DNA from: Streptosporangiaceae bacterium
GTDB lineage: Bacteria > Actinomycetota > Actinomycetes > Streptosporangiales > Streptosporangiaceae
Assembly: GCA_030045215.1 (NCBI GenBank)
Contig: JASIBJ010000049.1
Span: 1 to 19,796 of the forward strand
DNA: 19,796 nt
Direction: 5' to 3'
Of the stretch, positions 7,591 through 15,209 are shown one piece after another; position 1 is the stretch's first letter; every line of letters starts with the position of its first letter. Under the pieces are notes generated by a model that was given only the letters and a program-made list of their open reading frames with translations, made no database searches and was not told where the DNA came from. The translations under genes and the position numbers were made by a program.

Positions 7591-7950
7591 TCAGGCCGAG
7601 GGGCGGGCGAAGTGGCGGGCTGCCCTGGCCGCCGCGCACGGAGCGCACAGCGGAATATCGACGTCGCCGAGCAACTCGGAGCTGTGCTGGCCGGTGATCA
7701 CCGCATCGAACGGCTCGCAGATGCCCCGGTCCTCCGGATGGGCCCGCATGCAGAAGCACAGGCAGGGCCTGCGCTGTGCGAGCTTCTCCGCGCGCTCGAC
7801 GACCGCCCGCACCTCGGGACGGTTGGCCATCTCGCCGAGCGCATCAAAGGCCGGACGGATCCGGTCCAATGCATCGCTGATCGCCTGCCCGAGCTTCCGG
7901 CCAGCCTCGGCCAGGGTGTCGGCGAGCTCGGGACGCTTCTGATCGGCCAT
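7591..7950 (-). CDS. Small Cys-rich (putative metal-binding) protein
   Basis: A 119-residue protein with a helical, charged N-terminal half (1-60, regular leucines and alanines) and a Cys-rich C-terminal half. Potential ligands are C63, C65, C67, H71, C78, C102 and C105, arranged as CLCFCMRAH, GIC and LCAPC. The paired CxC and CxxC groups suggest one or two structural zinc sites. I recall similar short actinobacterial proteins annotated only as hypothetical, with the same RPCLC...PLCAPC pattern. It has no signal peptide or membrane segment. The ATG at 7950 has no strong ribosome site. It is convergent with the phosphatase and follows the esterase in the same direction after a 101-base gap, so it may be read separately. 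Function is unknown. Confidence 0.7.
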   Translation of the reverse strand: MADQKRPELADTLAEAGRKLGQAISDALDRIRPAFDALGEMANRPEVRAVVERAEKLAQRRPCLCFCMRAHPEDRGICEPFDAVITGQHSSELLGDVDIPLCAPCAAARAARHFARPSA

Positions 7951-7988
7951 AACGGCATCGTCTCACCAGGGCCGTACCCAGAGCTAGG

Positions 7989-8003
7989 GCGGGTATTCCC
8001 CGC
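7989..8003. promoter_or_regulatory. Short inverted repeat upstream of the Cys-rich gene
   Basis: GCGGG (7989-7993) and CCCGC (7999-8003) form a 5-bp inverted repeat around five bases, 38 bases upstream of the Cys-rich gene's start. It may be an operator, but a GC-only repeat of this size is expected by chance fairly often in this DNA. Confidence 0.25.
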
Positions 8004-8051
8004 ATTTCGGTGGTAACTGGGCAGCCTGGGAAACTCACGAGGATCAAGCGG

Positions 8052-9530
8052 TCAGCGGATGCCGTCCCAGAGTTGCCGCTCGTCGCCGTGCGGGTCCTTG
8101 ACGATCGCGCTTTCGGTGTTGAAGACCATCGTCGCGCGGTCGGCGGTGGTGTAGCGATCCCAGCCGGGATCGCCATCGCGGATGAAGTCCACCCAGGCGC
8201 CGTGCACGGCGTCGGCGAGATCCTGCGGCGGCTCGGCGCCGACCCGCGGCTGCGCCCCCTCGGCCTGCAGCGTGTCGAAGACGAACGGGATCTCCAGTGC
8301 GTGGCAGGCGCCGAGGGTTCCCCCCAGCACCGGTGTCGGCCACGCGAACTCGTAGACCCAGGTCGGCGAGTCGGGACGGGCCTCGGCGATCCGGATAGCG
8401 GGGATGCGGAAGAACCAGTCGCCCATGACCGCCACGAGCAGGTCACCAGCGGATACGCCGGGCCGGTTGGCCCGGTATGTCGGCAGCGCGTTCGCCCCGA
8501 GCCCGTCGGCCGCGGCAGCCATCTGGAGGAGGTTGTCGTCGATGACGTTCACGATGCCGGTCGGCACCAGGAAGAACCGCTCCTCGTCGCTGTTGGTCCC
8601 GATCAGGACGTCCACGCCCCGCCCGGCGCCCGCCCGGATGCCGTCAAGCGGCACAGCCGGCAGCACGTCGCCGTCCACGACGGGCTCGAACACCATGAGG
8701 TTGGAGGTGATCTCGCCCCAGCGGGCCGGGTCGGGCGGCGGGGTCTGCGCCTCCTGGCTCAGGGCGCTCTGGGCGTCGAGCAACTGCTGCATCGGCGCCG
8801 CGGCGATGGCCGCCCTCGTGGCCGGGACCCCGAGTTTCTCGGCCAGGTACCCCCCGACCCGCGCCGCCGTCGCCCGCGTGAGGACGTGCTGTCCGGCCCC
8901 GCTCTCCGCGATGGCGCGGCGGAAGAGTCCGGCCGTACGCGGCATCGACAGCAGCGTGGTTACGCTCATCCCGCCGGCCGACTCGCCGGCGATCGTGACA
9001 CCGCCGGGATCGCCGCCGAAGCTGGAGATGTTGTCCTGCACCCATTGCAGCGCGGCAACCTGGTCGAGCATCCCGGTGTTGGCCACGCCGTCGTCGAGGA
9101 ACAAGAACCCGTCCGCGCCGAGCCGGTAGTTGATGGTCACGCACACGACCCCGTCGCGTGCGAACGCGGTGCCGTCGTATTCCGGGACCGCGCCCGAGCC
9201 GTTGATGAACGCGCCGCCGTGAATCCAGACCAGGACCGGCAGCCGGGCATTGCCCGGGTCCGGAGTCCAGATGTTCAGATTGAGGCAGTCCTCGCCGGGG
9301 ATCGCGGGCTCGGGAAGTAGCGAATCAAACGGCGCCGGATACGGGTTTTTGGGCGCCGTCGGCCCGAACTGCGAGCAGTCCCTGATGCCGTCCCAGGACG
9401 CCGGTGGCTCGGGCGCGCGCATGCGCCGCGACCCGAATGGCGGCGCGGCGTAGGGAATGCCCTTGAACACGTGCACGCCGCCTGACTGCACACCGGCGAC
9501 GGTGCCCTGCCTGGTCTGAGCCGTGACCAT
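8052..9530 (-). CDS. Type B carboxylesterase (alpha/beta hydrolase)
   Basis: A 492-residue esterase of the COesterase family, which hydrolyses carboxylic esters by a Ser-Glu-His triad. Seen are the oxyanion loop HGGAF (104-108), the nucleophile elbow GESAG with Ser184, the acid in GTNSDEE (Glu316 or Glu317) and the histidine in GACHALE (His410). The typical N-terminal GIPYAAPPFGSRRMRAPEP and EDCLNLNIWTP blocks are also present. ATG at 9530 is chosen because GGAGAG lies 11 bases upstream and the family usually begins close to this point; an upstream frame to 9599 adds 23 unlikely residues. There is no signal peptide in this form, so the enzyme is probably cytoplasmic, whereas many relatives are exported. 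It follows the sigma fusion gene after 122 bases. Substrate unknown. Confidence 0.93.
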   Translation of the reverse strand: MVTAQTRQGTVAGVQSGGVHVFKGIPYAAPPFGSRRMRAPEPPASWDGIRDCSQFGPTAPKNPYPAPFDSLLPEPAIPGEDCLNLNIWTPDPGNARLPVLVWIHGGAFINGSGAVPEYDGTAFARDGVVCVTINYRLGADGFLFLDDGVANTGMLDQVAALQWVQDNISSFGGDPGGVTIAGESAGGMSVTTLLSMPRTAGLFRRAIAESGAGQHVLTRATAARVGGYLAEKLGVPATRAAIAAAPMQQLLDAQSALSQEAQTPPPDPARWGEITSNLMVFEPVVDGDVLPAVPLDGIRAGAGRGVDVLIGTNSDEERFFLVPTGIVNVIDDNLLQMAAAADGLGANALPTYRANRPGVSAGDLLVAVMGDWFFRIPAIRIAEARPDSPTWVYEFAWPTPVLGGTLGACHALEIPFVFDTLQAEGAQPRVGAEPPQDLADAVHGAWVDFIRDGDPGWDRYTTADRATMVFNTESAIVKDPHGDERQLWDGIR

Positions 9531-9652
9531 ATCTTGCCGTTCTCTCCGGAGGGGTTTGCTGATCGTAACTTCCCGCACGGGTAACCAGGAAGCGGTCAAA
9601 TGCGCGCGTGGTCATTCAAGGTTGGCAGCGCCGACCCCAGATGAGCTGAGGG

Positions 9653-11401
9653 CTAGCCGCCGCCTGGCCCTTGTCCGCACTGGATGTCCTGGCCGGACTG
9701 GGCGCTCGCGGAGGCACTGCCGCTGGTGACCGTGACCTCGACGGGCTGTCCGCAGGCCGCCGAGTTGTTGATCTGAATGGTGATCCCGCCGTTTACTTGC
9801 TGGCCGGCCGAGATGGCGGGGTGCTGGCAGGTAGCGCCGGAGGAGGTGGCCTGGCAGGTCCACTGACTGTGCCGATGGCCGCCGAAAGTGGCCAGCGAAC
9901 TGCCGGACGGCAAGGTGATTGTCGCGGTCAGCGTGCCGGTCGACGCGCTGCCGGTGTCGGTCACCTGGAACACGACCTGGGCCACGTTCCCTTGCCCCGG
10001 GCCGTAGACGTTAGCGGAGACGGCGAGCGTGACCGTCGAGGACGCGGTGGGTGACGGTGTCGGCGACGGGCTCGGGGCCGCCGGGGCGGTGCTGGTTATC
10101 ACGGGCTGCGTCGGTGTGGCGCTCGACCTGGCCGTCCGGGCGGACGGAGACGGCATAGCCGTGCTGGTCGGCCCCGCCGTTAGCCCGCTGGCCGCGGTGC
10201 TGGCGGATCCGCCGCTCGCGGCCTGCGGCCGTGCGGTGAAAGACGACGGCGCCGCGCCCTGGCCGGGGATCGTTATGGCCAGGATGCCGCCGAGGATGCC
10301 GAGCAGCGCCGCGGCAACCGCGGTCGCGCGCCAAGGGTGACGCCGAAGCGACGACCTGAGCGCGCTGAGGCCGGCGAGCCCGCTCAGCCCGCCGGACAAG
10401 CCCGGGCGTGAGCCATCAGGCCCGCCCGGATCAGTATTCCCGTCGCCTGCGCCGCCTTCTCCGTCGCCTCCGCCCGCCGCGACCAAGGCGGCGGTGTCGC
10501 CACCGGCAGCAGGCTGAAGCTCAGGGACGGGAGCGGTGGTTGCCGCGGGGACCGCGGCCGGCGCGACCACGTAGCCCGCGCTCGAGAGGTACGACGCGGC
10601 AACGGTGCCGAGGATCACGGGCGCGACGACCCGGCGCAGGGTAGCGCCGAGATCGACGAGTTCGGCGTAGACGCCGCGGCAGGCATCGCACTCACTCAGG
10701 TGCAATGCCACCTCGCTGGCTCTCGGCTCGGAGAGCTGATAACGCAGATAGGCGGCGAGTCGCTCGGCCGCCGGCAAGCACCACGGCCGGCTGAGGTTAG
10801 CAATGTAGGCGTCAATACTCGCCTGCCGGACGCCTTCCCTGGCCCGGCGCTCCAGCGCCGCGACCCCGTCGCTGCTGAGCCCGAACAACGGCGCGACCTC
10901 GTCCGGGCTCTCCTGCTCGATCTCCAGGTGCCACAGCAGCGCGCTCCAGCGCTCGGGCTGGGCGATGAACGCCCTCACTATGAGCGCATCGTCGAGGCCG
11001 GCCGCGGCCGGGTCAAGAAGCGGTTCGCCCGGATCGAGCGGCGGCCTGGAGACTTCGTGGACCTGGGCGTGCGGGTCGGAGTACCTGCCCTCGCACACCC
11101 GCCGGATCGCTGCCAGCACATAGCAGCGGAACGCGTCGGTGGGCCCGTCACCTCGCCGCACTACCTCAAGCACGCGTGCGAATGTCTCGGCTACGACGTC
11201 GTCGATCTCGGCTGGCGATACGACCAGTTCCCGTGCCAGCCGCCGCGCCGCCTCGACATGCCGCTGGTACAGCACGCCGAAGGCGCTACCGTCGCCCGTT
11301 CGCACCAGGTTGAGTAGCTTCGCGTCGTCATAATCCAGCGGTCTCGGTATGTCGTCCGCCACTAACGCCCCCACCCCAGGTTTGCGCCCCAGCACCCACA
11401 T
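9653..11401 (-). CDS. ECF-type sigma factor fused to zinc anti-sigma, membrane and extracellular domains
   Basis: One 582-residue polypeptide joins parts that are usually separate. Residues about 28-105 resemble sigma region 2 (VLYQRHVEAARRLARELV, then DDVVAETFARV). Residues about 145-195 resemble region 4. A zinc anti-sigma motif follows: C208, then 25 residues, H234, C238, C241 (HLSECDAC). After a Gly-rich linker (300-345) comes a membrane span at about 359-379, a Ser/Thr/Pro stalk (385-455), and a beta-rich domain (456-582) like DUF11/CARDB repeats with four cysteines (516, 525, 550, 575). The N-terminus should be cytoplasmic and the C-terminus outside. Signal release could require proteolysis or a shape change. 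GTG at 11362 is an alternative start that fits a sigma N-terminus better. Actinobacterial ECF groups with fused C-terminal extensions are known; the group here is not assigned. Confidence 0.85.
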   Translation of the reverse strand: MWVLGRKPGVGALVADDIPRPLDYDDAKLLNLVRTGDGSAFGVLYQRHVEAARRLARELVVSPAEIDDVVAETFARVLEVVRRGDGPTDAFRCYVLAAIRRVCEGRYSDPHAQVHEVSRPPLDPGEPLLDPAAAGLDDALIVRAFIAQPERWSALLWHLEIEQESPDEVAPLFGLSSDGVAALERRAREGVRQASIDAYIANLSRPWCLPAAERLAAYLRYQLSEPRASEVALHLSECDACRGVYAELVDLGATLRRVVAPVILGTVAASYLSSAGYVVAPAAVPAATTAPVPELQPAAGGDTAALVAAGGGDGEGGAGDGNTDPGGPDGSRPGLSGGLSGLAGLSALRSSLRRHPWRATAVAAALLGILGGILAITIPGQGAAPSSFTARPQAASGGSASTAASGLTAGPTSTAMPSPSARTARSSATPTQPVITSTAPAAPSPSPTPSPTASSTVTLAVSANVYGPGQGNVAQVVFQVTDTGSASTGTLTATITLPSGSSLATFGGHRHSQWTCQATSSGATCQHPAISAGQQVNGGITIQINNSAACGQPVEVTVTSGSASASAQSGQDIQCGQGPGGG

Positions 11402-11577
11402 GCATCATTGCTGCTCACGCGTTACCTTGCGGTGAATTCGGCGTCATTGGTGCGCGGCAGCGGTGAATGGCGCGCGTGCAGCGCCGGTGCCCCCGCGGGG
11501 CGCTCAGTGGTAAGAAGGCAGGCAGCCGAGCCGAGTCGGCCTCGGCGGCCTAGTGCAGGGAGAGAGGTCGGTCCGGC
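11402..11577. promoter_or_regulatory. Divergent intergenic region with a hairpin and a repeated 9-mer
   Basis: The 176 bases between the sigma fusion gene and the thiamine-diphosphate enzyme must hold both promoters, but no clear -35/-10 pair could be chosen. GCGGTGAAT occurs at 11429-11437 and 11460-11468. AGCGCC (11480-11485) and GGCGCT (11499-11504) form a hairpin around 13 bases. A purine-rich ribosome site, AGGGAGAGAGG, precedes the plus-strand ATG. Confidence 0.4.
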
Positions 11578-13131
11578 ATGAACGGAGCCCAGGCGGTCGC
11601 CACGACGCTCATCCAGTCCGGCGTAACCACCTGCTTCGCTAACCCCGGCACGTCCGAGATGCACTTCGTGGCCGCGCTTGACGCCGTACCGCAGATGCGC
11701 GGCGTGCTCTGCCTGTTCGAGGGCGCGGCGACGGGCGCGGCCGACGGCTACGGCCGGATGACCGGCCGCCCGGCCGCGACGCTCTTGCACCTGGGGCCGG
11801 GCCTGGCCAACGGCCTGGCCAACCTGCACAACGCGCGCCGCGCGCACACGCCCGTGCTGGCGATCGTCGGTGACCACGCCACCTATCACAAGCGGTTTGA
11901 CGCTCCGCTGGAGTCTGACATCGACGCGCTGGCGGGTTCGGTGTCGGGCTGGGTCCGGCGCAGTTCGCGTAGTGCGGACGCGCCCGCCGACGCGGCCGAG
12001 GCGGTCGCGGCCGCCATGACTCCGCCGGGCCAGGTGGCGACGCTCATCCTGCCCGCCGACGTGACGTGGACCGATGGCGCGCAGCCCGCGCCCGCGGTCG
12101 CCGTCCGCCCGCCGGCGCCGGTCACCGACGCGGTGATCGACCCGATCGCTGCCGCCCTGCGCGGCAGTGAGCAGTGCGTGATTCTGCTGGGCGGGCCCGG
12201 CCTGTACCGGTCAGCCCTGGAGTCCGCCAGCAGGCTGGCCGGAGCCACCGGCGCGCGCCTCATCGCCGAAACCTTCCCGGCCCGGCTGCAGCGGGGCGCG
12301 GGCATTCCGGCGATCGACCGGCTGGCGTACCTGGCGGAGTTCGCGGCCGGCCAGTTGGCAGGCGCCGGGCACCTCATCCTTGCTGGCGCGCGAGCGCCCG
12401 TGTCGTTCTTCGCGTATCCGGGCAAGGCCAGCTACCTGGTACCCGACGGCTGCCAGCTGCACACGCTGGCCGAGGCGGGCGAGGACGTGGCGGGCGCGCT
12501 CGCGGCACTGGCCGACCAGGTGGCTCCCGAGGCTGTGCCGCGGTTGCAGGCGGCCGAGCGCCCGGGCCTGCCTGCGGGCCAGCTGACCGGGCAGAGCGCC
12601 GCGGCGGCCATCGGTGCGCTCCTCCCCGAGGACGCGATCGTCTGCGACGAGGCGAACACCTCGGGCATCTGGCTGCCGGCCGCGACCGCCGGCGCCCCGT
12701 CACACGACTGGCTGACACTCACCGGCGGCGCGATCGGTCAGGGGCTGCCGGTGGCCACCGGCGCGGCGGTCGCCTGCCCCGGCCGGCCAGTCCTCGCGCT
12801 GGAAGCGGATGGCAGCGCGATGTACACCATCTCCGCGCTCTGGACCCACGCCCGCGAGCAGCTCGACATCACCACCGTGATATTCAGCAACCGCTCCTAC
12901 GCGGTACTCAACATGGAACTCGAGCGGACCGGGGCGACGACGACCGGAGGCCTCGCGCGGAGCCTGCTCGAGCTGTCCAGGCCGACCCTGGACTTCACCG
13001 CGCTGGCGGCCGGGATGGGAGTGCCGGGCAGCCGGGCGGTGACCGCGGAAGAGTTCGCTGCGCAACTGGAGCACGCGCTGACGGAGCCAGGCCCGCACCT
13101 GATCGAGGCCGCCCTGCCTGCGGTCGGATGA
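11578..13131 (+). CDS. Thiamine-diphosphate-dependent enzyme, acetolactate synthase/benzoylformate decarboxylase-like
   Basis: A 517-residue enzyme with the three-domain layout of the acetolactate synthase superfamily, which makes or breaks C-C bonds next to a keto group. The N-terminal pyrimidine-binding domain has the activating Glu48 in FEGAATGAADGYGR. A central domain covers about 180-320. The C-terminal diphosphate-binding domain has EADGSAMYT (409-417) and N438 (FSNRSY), the ADG...N metal motif. At 517 residues it is shorter than catabolic or anabolic acetolactate synthases (about 550-600) and closer to benzoylformate or phosphonopyruvate-type decarboxylases. No small regulatory subunit or other branched-chain gene is adjacent, so a role in valine or isoleucine synthesis is unlikely. 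A good ribosome site supports ATG at 11578. It ends 46 bases from the convergent sigma gene. Substrate unknown. Confidence 0.88.
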   Translation: MNGAQAVATTLIQSGVTTCFANPGTSEMHFVAALDAVPQMRGVLCLFEGAATGAADGYGRMTGRPAATLLHLGPGLANGLANLHNARRAHTPVLAIVGDHATYHKRFDAPLESDIDALAGSVSGWVRRSSRSADAPADAAEAVAAAMTPPGQVATLILPADVTWTDGAQPAPAVAVRPPAPVTDAVIDPIAAALRGSEQCVILLGGPGLYRSALESASRLAGATGARLIAETFPARLQRGAGIPAIDRLAYLAEFAAGQLAGAGHLILAGARAPVSFFAYPGKASYLVPDGCQLHTLAEAGEDVAGALAALADQVAPEAVPRLQAAERPGLPAGQLTGQSAAAAIGALLPEDAIVCDEANTSGIWLPAATAGAPSHDWLTLTGGAIGQGLPVATGAAVACPGRPVLALEADGSAMYTISALWTHAREQLDITTVIFSNRSYAVLNMELERTGATTTGGLARSLLELSRPTLDFTALAAGMGVPGSRAVTAEEFAAQLEHALTEPGPHLIEAALPAVG

Positions 13132-13177
13132 CTGCCGATCTCCGGGGGACAGGAGGGTGGACCCGACCTCGTTCCCG

Positions 13178-13777
13178 CTATTGCCCGCCGCCGTCTGGCC
13201 CGACAGCATCCGGCTCGTCGCCGCTGACGGACAGCATCGCGCCCTGGGCACTGGCCATGAACCTCCGGACCGCCCGGCGGCTTGCACCCATGACCGCCGC
13301 TATCTCGCCGTCCCCGAGGTCGAGATAGTGGCCGAGCACGATCGCCTCACGCTGACAAGCAGACAGCGACCCGAGCGCCCGCAGTGACGGCGTGGCTTCC
13401 CAGCCGGGCAGCCAGTGGCCGGGCTCGCCGCGCCGCGATGTCGAGCGGGAACGCGCGGCGCGGCGAGACCTGATGACCACCTGCTGGCGCAGGTGGAAGA
13501 GGGCCCGCTCCGGTGCCTTCGCCGCCGGCGGGCAGCTGGCCAGCGCGACCAGCGAGTCGGCGACGACCTCTTCGGCCAGCTGAGCGTCACCGGTGAGGAG
13601 CGCCGCCAGCCGGACCAGCGAGCAGTAGTGCGCCTGATACAGAGTGCCGAGAGCCTGGCGGACGGCAGCGTCCGCGATCCTGGCACGGCTCCTGCCCCCT
13701 CCGTTGCGGGAGCCGTGCCCGGACGCGGAACAGTCTGGTGCGTCGGGCGCGCCGCTGACCATGCCGGTGTCGCCCAT
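13178..13777 (-). CDS. Sigma-70 family (ECF-type) RNA polymerase sigma factor
   Basis: A 199-residue protein with sigma region 2 at about 46-110 (LYQAHYCSLVRLAALLTGD, then AEEVVADSLVAL) and region 4 at about 135-182 (LGSLSACQREAIVLGHYLDL, then EIAAVMGASRRAVRRFMASA). It would direct RNA polymerase to a dedicated promoter set. The first 35 residues are Gly/Ser/Arg-rich and not conserved-looking. Region 4 is recognisable, but its typical LP start reads LGSLSACQRE. ATG at 13777 has GGAG five to eight bases upstream. A promoter-like pair lies about 100 bases upstream. No separate anti-sigma gene is adjacent, unlike many ECF loci; control may rest on transcription or a distant partner. It is distinct in sequence from the sigma portion of the fusion at 9653-11401. 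Confidence 0.85.
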   Translation of the reverse strand: MGDTGMVSGAPDAPDCSASGHGSRNGGGRSRARIADAAVRQALGTLYQAHYCSLVRLAALLTGDAQLAEEVVADSLVALASCPPAAKAPERALFHLRQQVVIRSRRAARSRSTSRRGEPGHWLPGWEATPSLRALGSLSACQREAIVLGHYLDLGDGEIAAVMGASRRAVRRFMASAQGAMLSVSGDEPDAVGPDGGGQ

Positions 13778-13875
13778 AACACTCCAGACTCCGGGCCCTG
13801 GGGGCCACGGACCGCCCGCCAGGTGGTGCTGCAGATCCGGAGCTGGATCATTGCATCTGGATACCTGGTACGCAC

Positions 13876-13905
13876 AGTTTAGGAAGAAAGAGGAAGAGAA
13901 GTCAA
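13876..13905 (-). promoter_or_regulatory. Probable promoter of the stand-alone sigma gene
   Basis: Read on the minus strand, TTGACT (13905-13900) and TAAACT (13881-13876) are separated by 18 bases of almost pure pyrimidine. The expected start of transcription is near 13869, which leaves a leader of about 90 bases before the ATG at 13777. On the plus strand the same spacer is a run of G and A. Confidence 0.55.
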
Positions 13906-13925
13906 TATAGTGGCAGGGCTAGCCT

Positions 13926-13939
13926 CGCGCTGTAGCGCG
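13926..13939. promoter_or_regulatory. Palindrome between sigma and XRE genes
   Basis: CGCGCT and AGCGCG flank two bases, giving a near-perfect 14-bp palindrome. It lies 21 bases upstream of the minus-strand -35 box and 120 bases before the XRE gene. It could be an operator for either gene, possibly for the XRE protein. Nothing else with clear structure was seen in the 281-base interval 13778-14058 beyond this and the sigma promoter. Confidence 0.35.
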
Positions 13940-14058
13940 CGCCTGACCACGGCACGCCGTTGGGCGTAAGGCACATGGGAAAGGAACGGAAGTGACACAG
14001 GGTTAGGGTTGTCGTCTGGCTCGCTGGCGCGACATGCTCAGCGTCGAAGGGACTTGCG

Positions 14059-14466
14059 ATGGCCGGTGAGAACTGGCGGCGGCTTGCCGACTACGTCGTC
14101 GCTCGGCGGGTCGCGCTCGGCATGCGAGATCGGCGTGCGCTCGCGGCGGCCACCGGGGTGACCGAGCGCACGCTCGGGAAGCTCGAGAACGGGCAGCGCG
14201 TTTCGGCGAGCACGCTCGGCGCGATCGAGAACCAGCTTGGGTGGGCTCCGGGGTCGTGCCGTCGCATCCTGGCGGGCGGCGAGCCAGTCGCCGCGCCTGC
14301 CCCGTCAGGGAACCAGCAAGTCGCCGACTCCACGCTTGAGTACCTGGCCGGCACACCGGGTCTGCCGCCAGAAGTCGTCCGCGGGCTCATCGCCCTGGCC
14401 AGGAACTGGCGTGAGAGCGAGGCTGCCGCGGAGGAAGAATCCGACGTCGACCGGCGCCGCGCCTGA
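14059..14466 (+). CDS. XRE-family helix-turn-helix regulator
   Basis: A 135-residue protein with a lambda-repressor-like DNA-binding domain at about residues 8-70: WRRLADYVVARRVALGM, then LAAATGVTERTLGKLENGQR and STLGAIENQLGW, the usual five-helix pattern with the recognition helix near 36-47. The rest is a linker of Ala/Pro, a helix VADSTLEYLA, a segment LPPEVVRGLIALARNW and an acidic tail. The ribosome site GAAGGGA precedes ATG at 14059. It has no ligand or catalytic domain. It is convergent with, and 56 bases from, the stalk-protein gene at 14523-15209. Such small XRE proteins are common in actinomycetes, where some pair with short membrane or DUF397-type partners; no DUF397 gene is present here. 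Target genes unknown. Confidence 0.87.
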   Translation: MAGENWRRLADYVVARRVALGMRDRRALAAATGVTERTLGKLENGQRVSASTLGAIENQLGWAPGSCRRILAGGEPVAAPAPSGNQQVADSTLEYLAGTPGLPPEVVRGLIALARNWRESEAAAEEESDVDRRRA

Positions 14467-14491
14467 GCACGCGGGCGGTAGGTCCGCGCCG

Positions 14492-14505
14492 GGTCGGGGG
14501 CGACC
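14492..14505. terminator. Possible small hairpin terminator
   Basis: GGTCG (14492-14496) and CGACC (14501-14505) form a 5-bp stem with a GGGG loop in the 56-base gap between two convergent genes. The stem is short and lacks a T-tract, so it is a weak call. Confidence 0.3.
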
Positions 14506-14522
14506 GCTGCGGCGGGCCGAGT

Positions 14523-15209
14523 TCACAAGCAGATCACGATGCCGAGAATCCTCAGGCACGTTCCGCCGCCCGGCGAACCTCCCGACGGTGACGAGCTTGG
14601 CGCGGGCGATGGCTCAGGCGGCGATGCCGAGCGCGTCGGGCTCGGCGCCGGCCCGCTGGGTGGCGAGGTACTCGTCGATGGCGAAGGCTGCGGACTGGGG
14701 GTCGGTCGCGGGCTGACGACCGAGACGTCGCCCGGACCGGAGGCGGCGACATGTGCTGGGGCGGACGCGCCGGGCCCGGTGCGGGCGCGCGGCCGGCCTG
14801 GCGTCCTCGGCTGGCTCGCCCCCGGCGACTGCTGGTAGCCGGGCGGACCTGGCGCCGATGCGCCTGATGGCAGGTGCGATGCAGGCGCCGCGAGGACGAG
14901 CACGCCCGCCGTGACAACGCCAGCCGTCGCGGTTGCCGCGAGGGCGGTGGCGAGAGTGTGCGCCCGGAGGAACTGGCCGAGCTTGGCCAGGGCCGAGCGG
15001 GTCGCGGATATCAAGATCAGTGCCGGCAACGGCAGCAGGCCAAGCCTCCAGTCGTGCTGTCGCGCGGCGCGCAGGGCGGCCCGAACTGCCGCTCGCTGAC
15101 GGCTGGGGTCGAGCCTCCCGGAAACGACGATCGTCAGGTCACCGCGTTCCCCGCGCCGCGCGACCGCGCTGAGGCCAGCGGGCAGGCTCCGGTGCTCGAC
15201 GCGGATCAC
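14523..15209 (-). CDS. Single-pass membrane protein with Pro/Ser stalk and C-terminal Cys pair
   Basis: A 228-residue protein of unknown function. GTG at 15209 is chosen because it overlaps the upstream stop by four bases (GTGA); an open frame to 15257 would only add an Arg/Gly-rich extension inside the preceding gene. Residues 1-55 form a small cytoplasmic-looking domain (VEHRSLPAGLSAVARRGE, TIVVSGRLDPSRQRAAVRAA). A moderately hydrophobic patch at 57-70 is followed by a membrane span at about 86-108. Residues 110-215 are Pro/Ser/Ala/Gly-rich, a typical extracellular stalk. The last twelve residues, TCLRILGIVICL, hold two cysteines seven residues apart in a hydrophobic tail. The N-terminal pattern faintly resembles the part of ImmA/IrrE-type peptidases just before HExxH, but no HExxH exists. 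I recall similar uncharacterised actinobacterial proteins with this tail. Confidence 0.75.
   Translation of the reverse strand: MIRVEHRSLPAGLSAVARRGERGDLTIVVSGRLDPSRQRAAVRAALRAARQHDWRLGLLPLPALILISATRSALAKLGQFLRAHTLATALAATATAGVVTAGVLVLAAPASHLPSGASAPGPPGYQQSPGASQPRTPGRPRARTGPGASAPAHVAASGPGDVSVVSPRPTPSPQPSPSTSTSPPSGPAPSPTRSASPPEPSPAPSSSPSGGSPGGGTCLRILGIVICL

Noticed and set aside
8010..9320. Long plus-strand open frame opposite the carboxylesterase
   Set aside because: Composition is Arg/Gly/Val-rich without domains; it is the antisense shadow of a clear esterase with all catalytic motifs.
12174..13328. Plus-strand open frame overlapping the thiamine-diphosphate enzyme and sigma gene
   Set aside because: Arg/Gly-rich frame-shifted shadow; both overlapping genes are well supported.
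13882..13902. GA-rich tract as a strong ribosome site or triplex element
   Set aside because: It falls within the spacer of a plausible minus-strand promoter and no plus-strand start lies at a suitable distance.
13999..14009. GGGTTAGGGTT telomere-like string
   Set aside because: A single short occurrence with no array; no meaning in this context.
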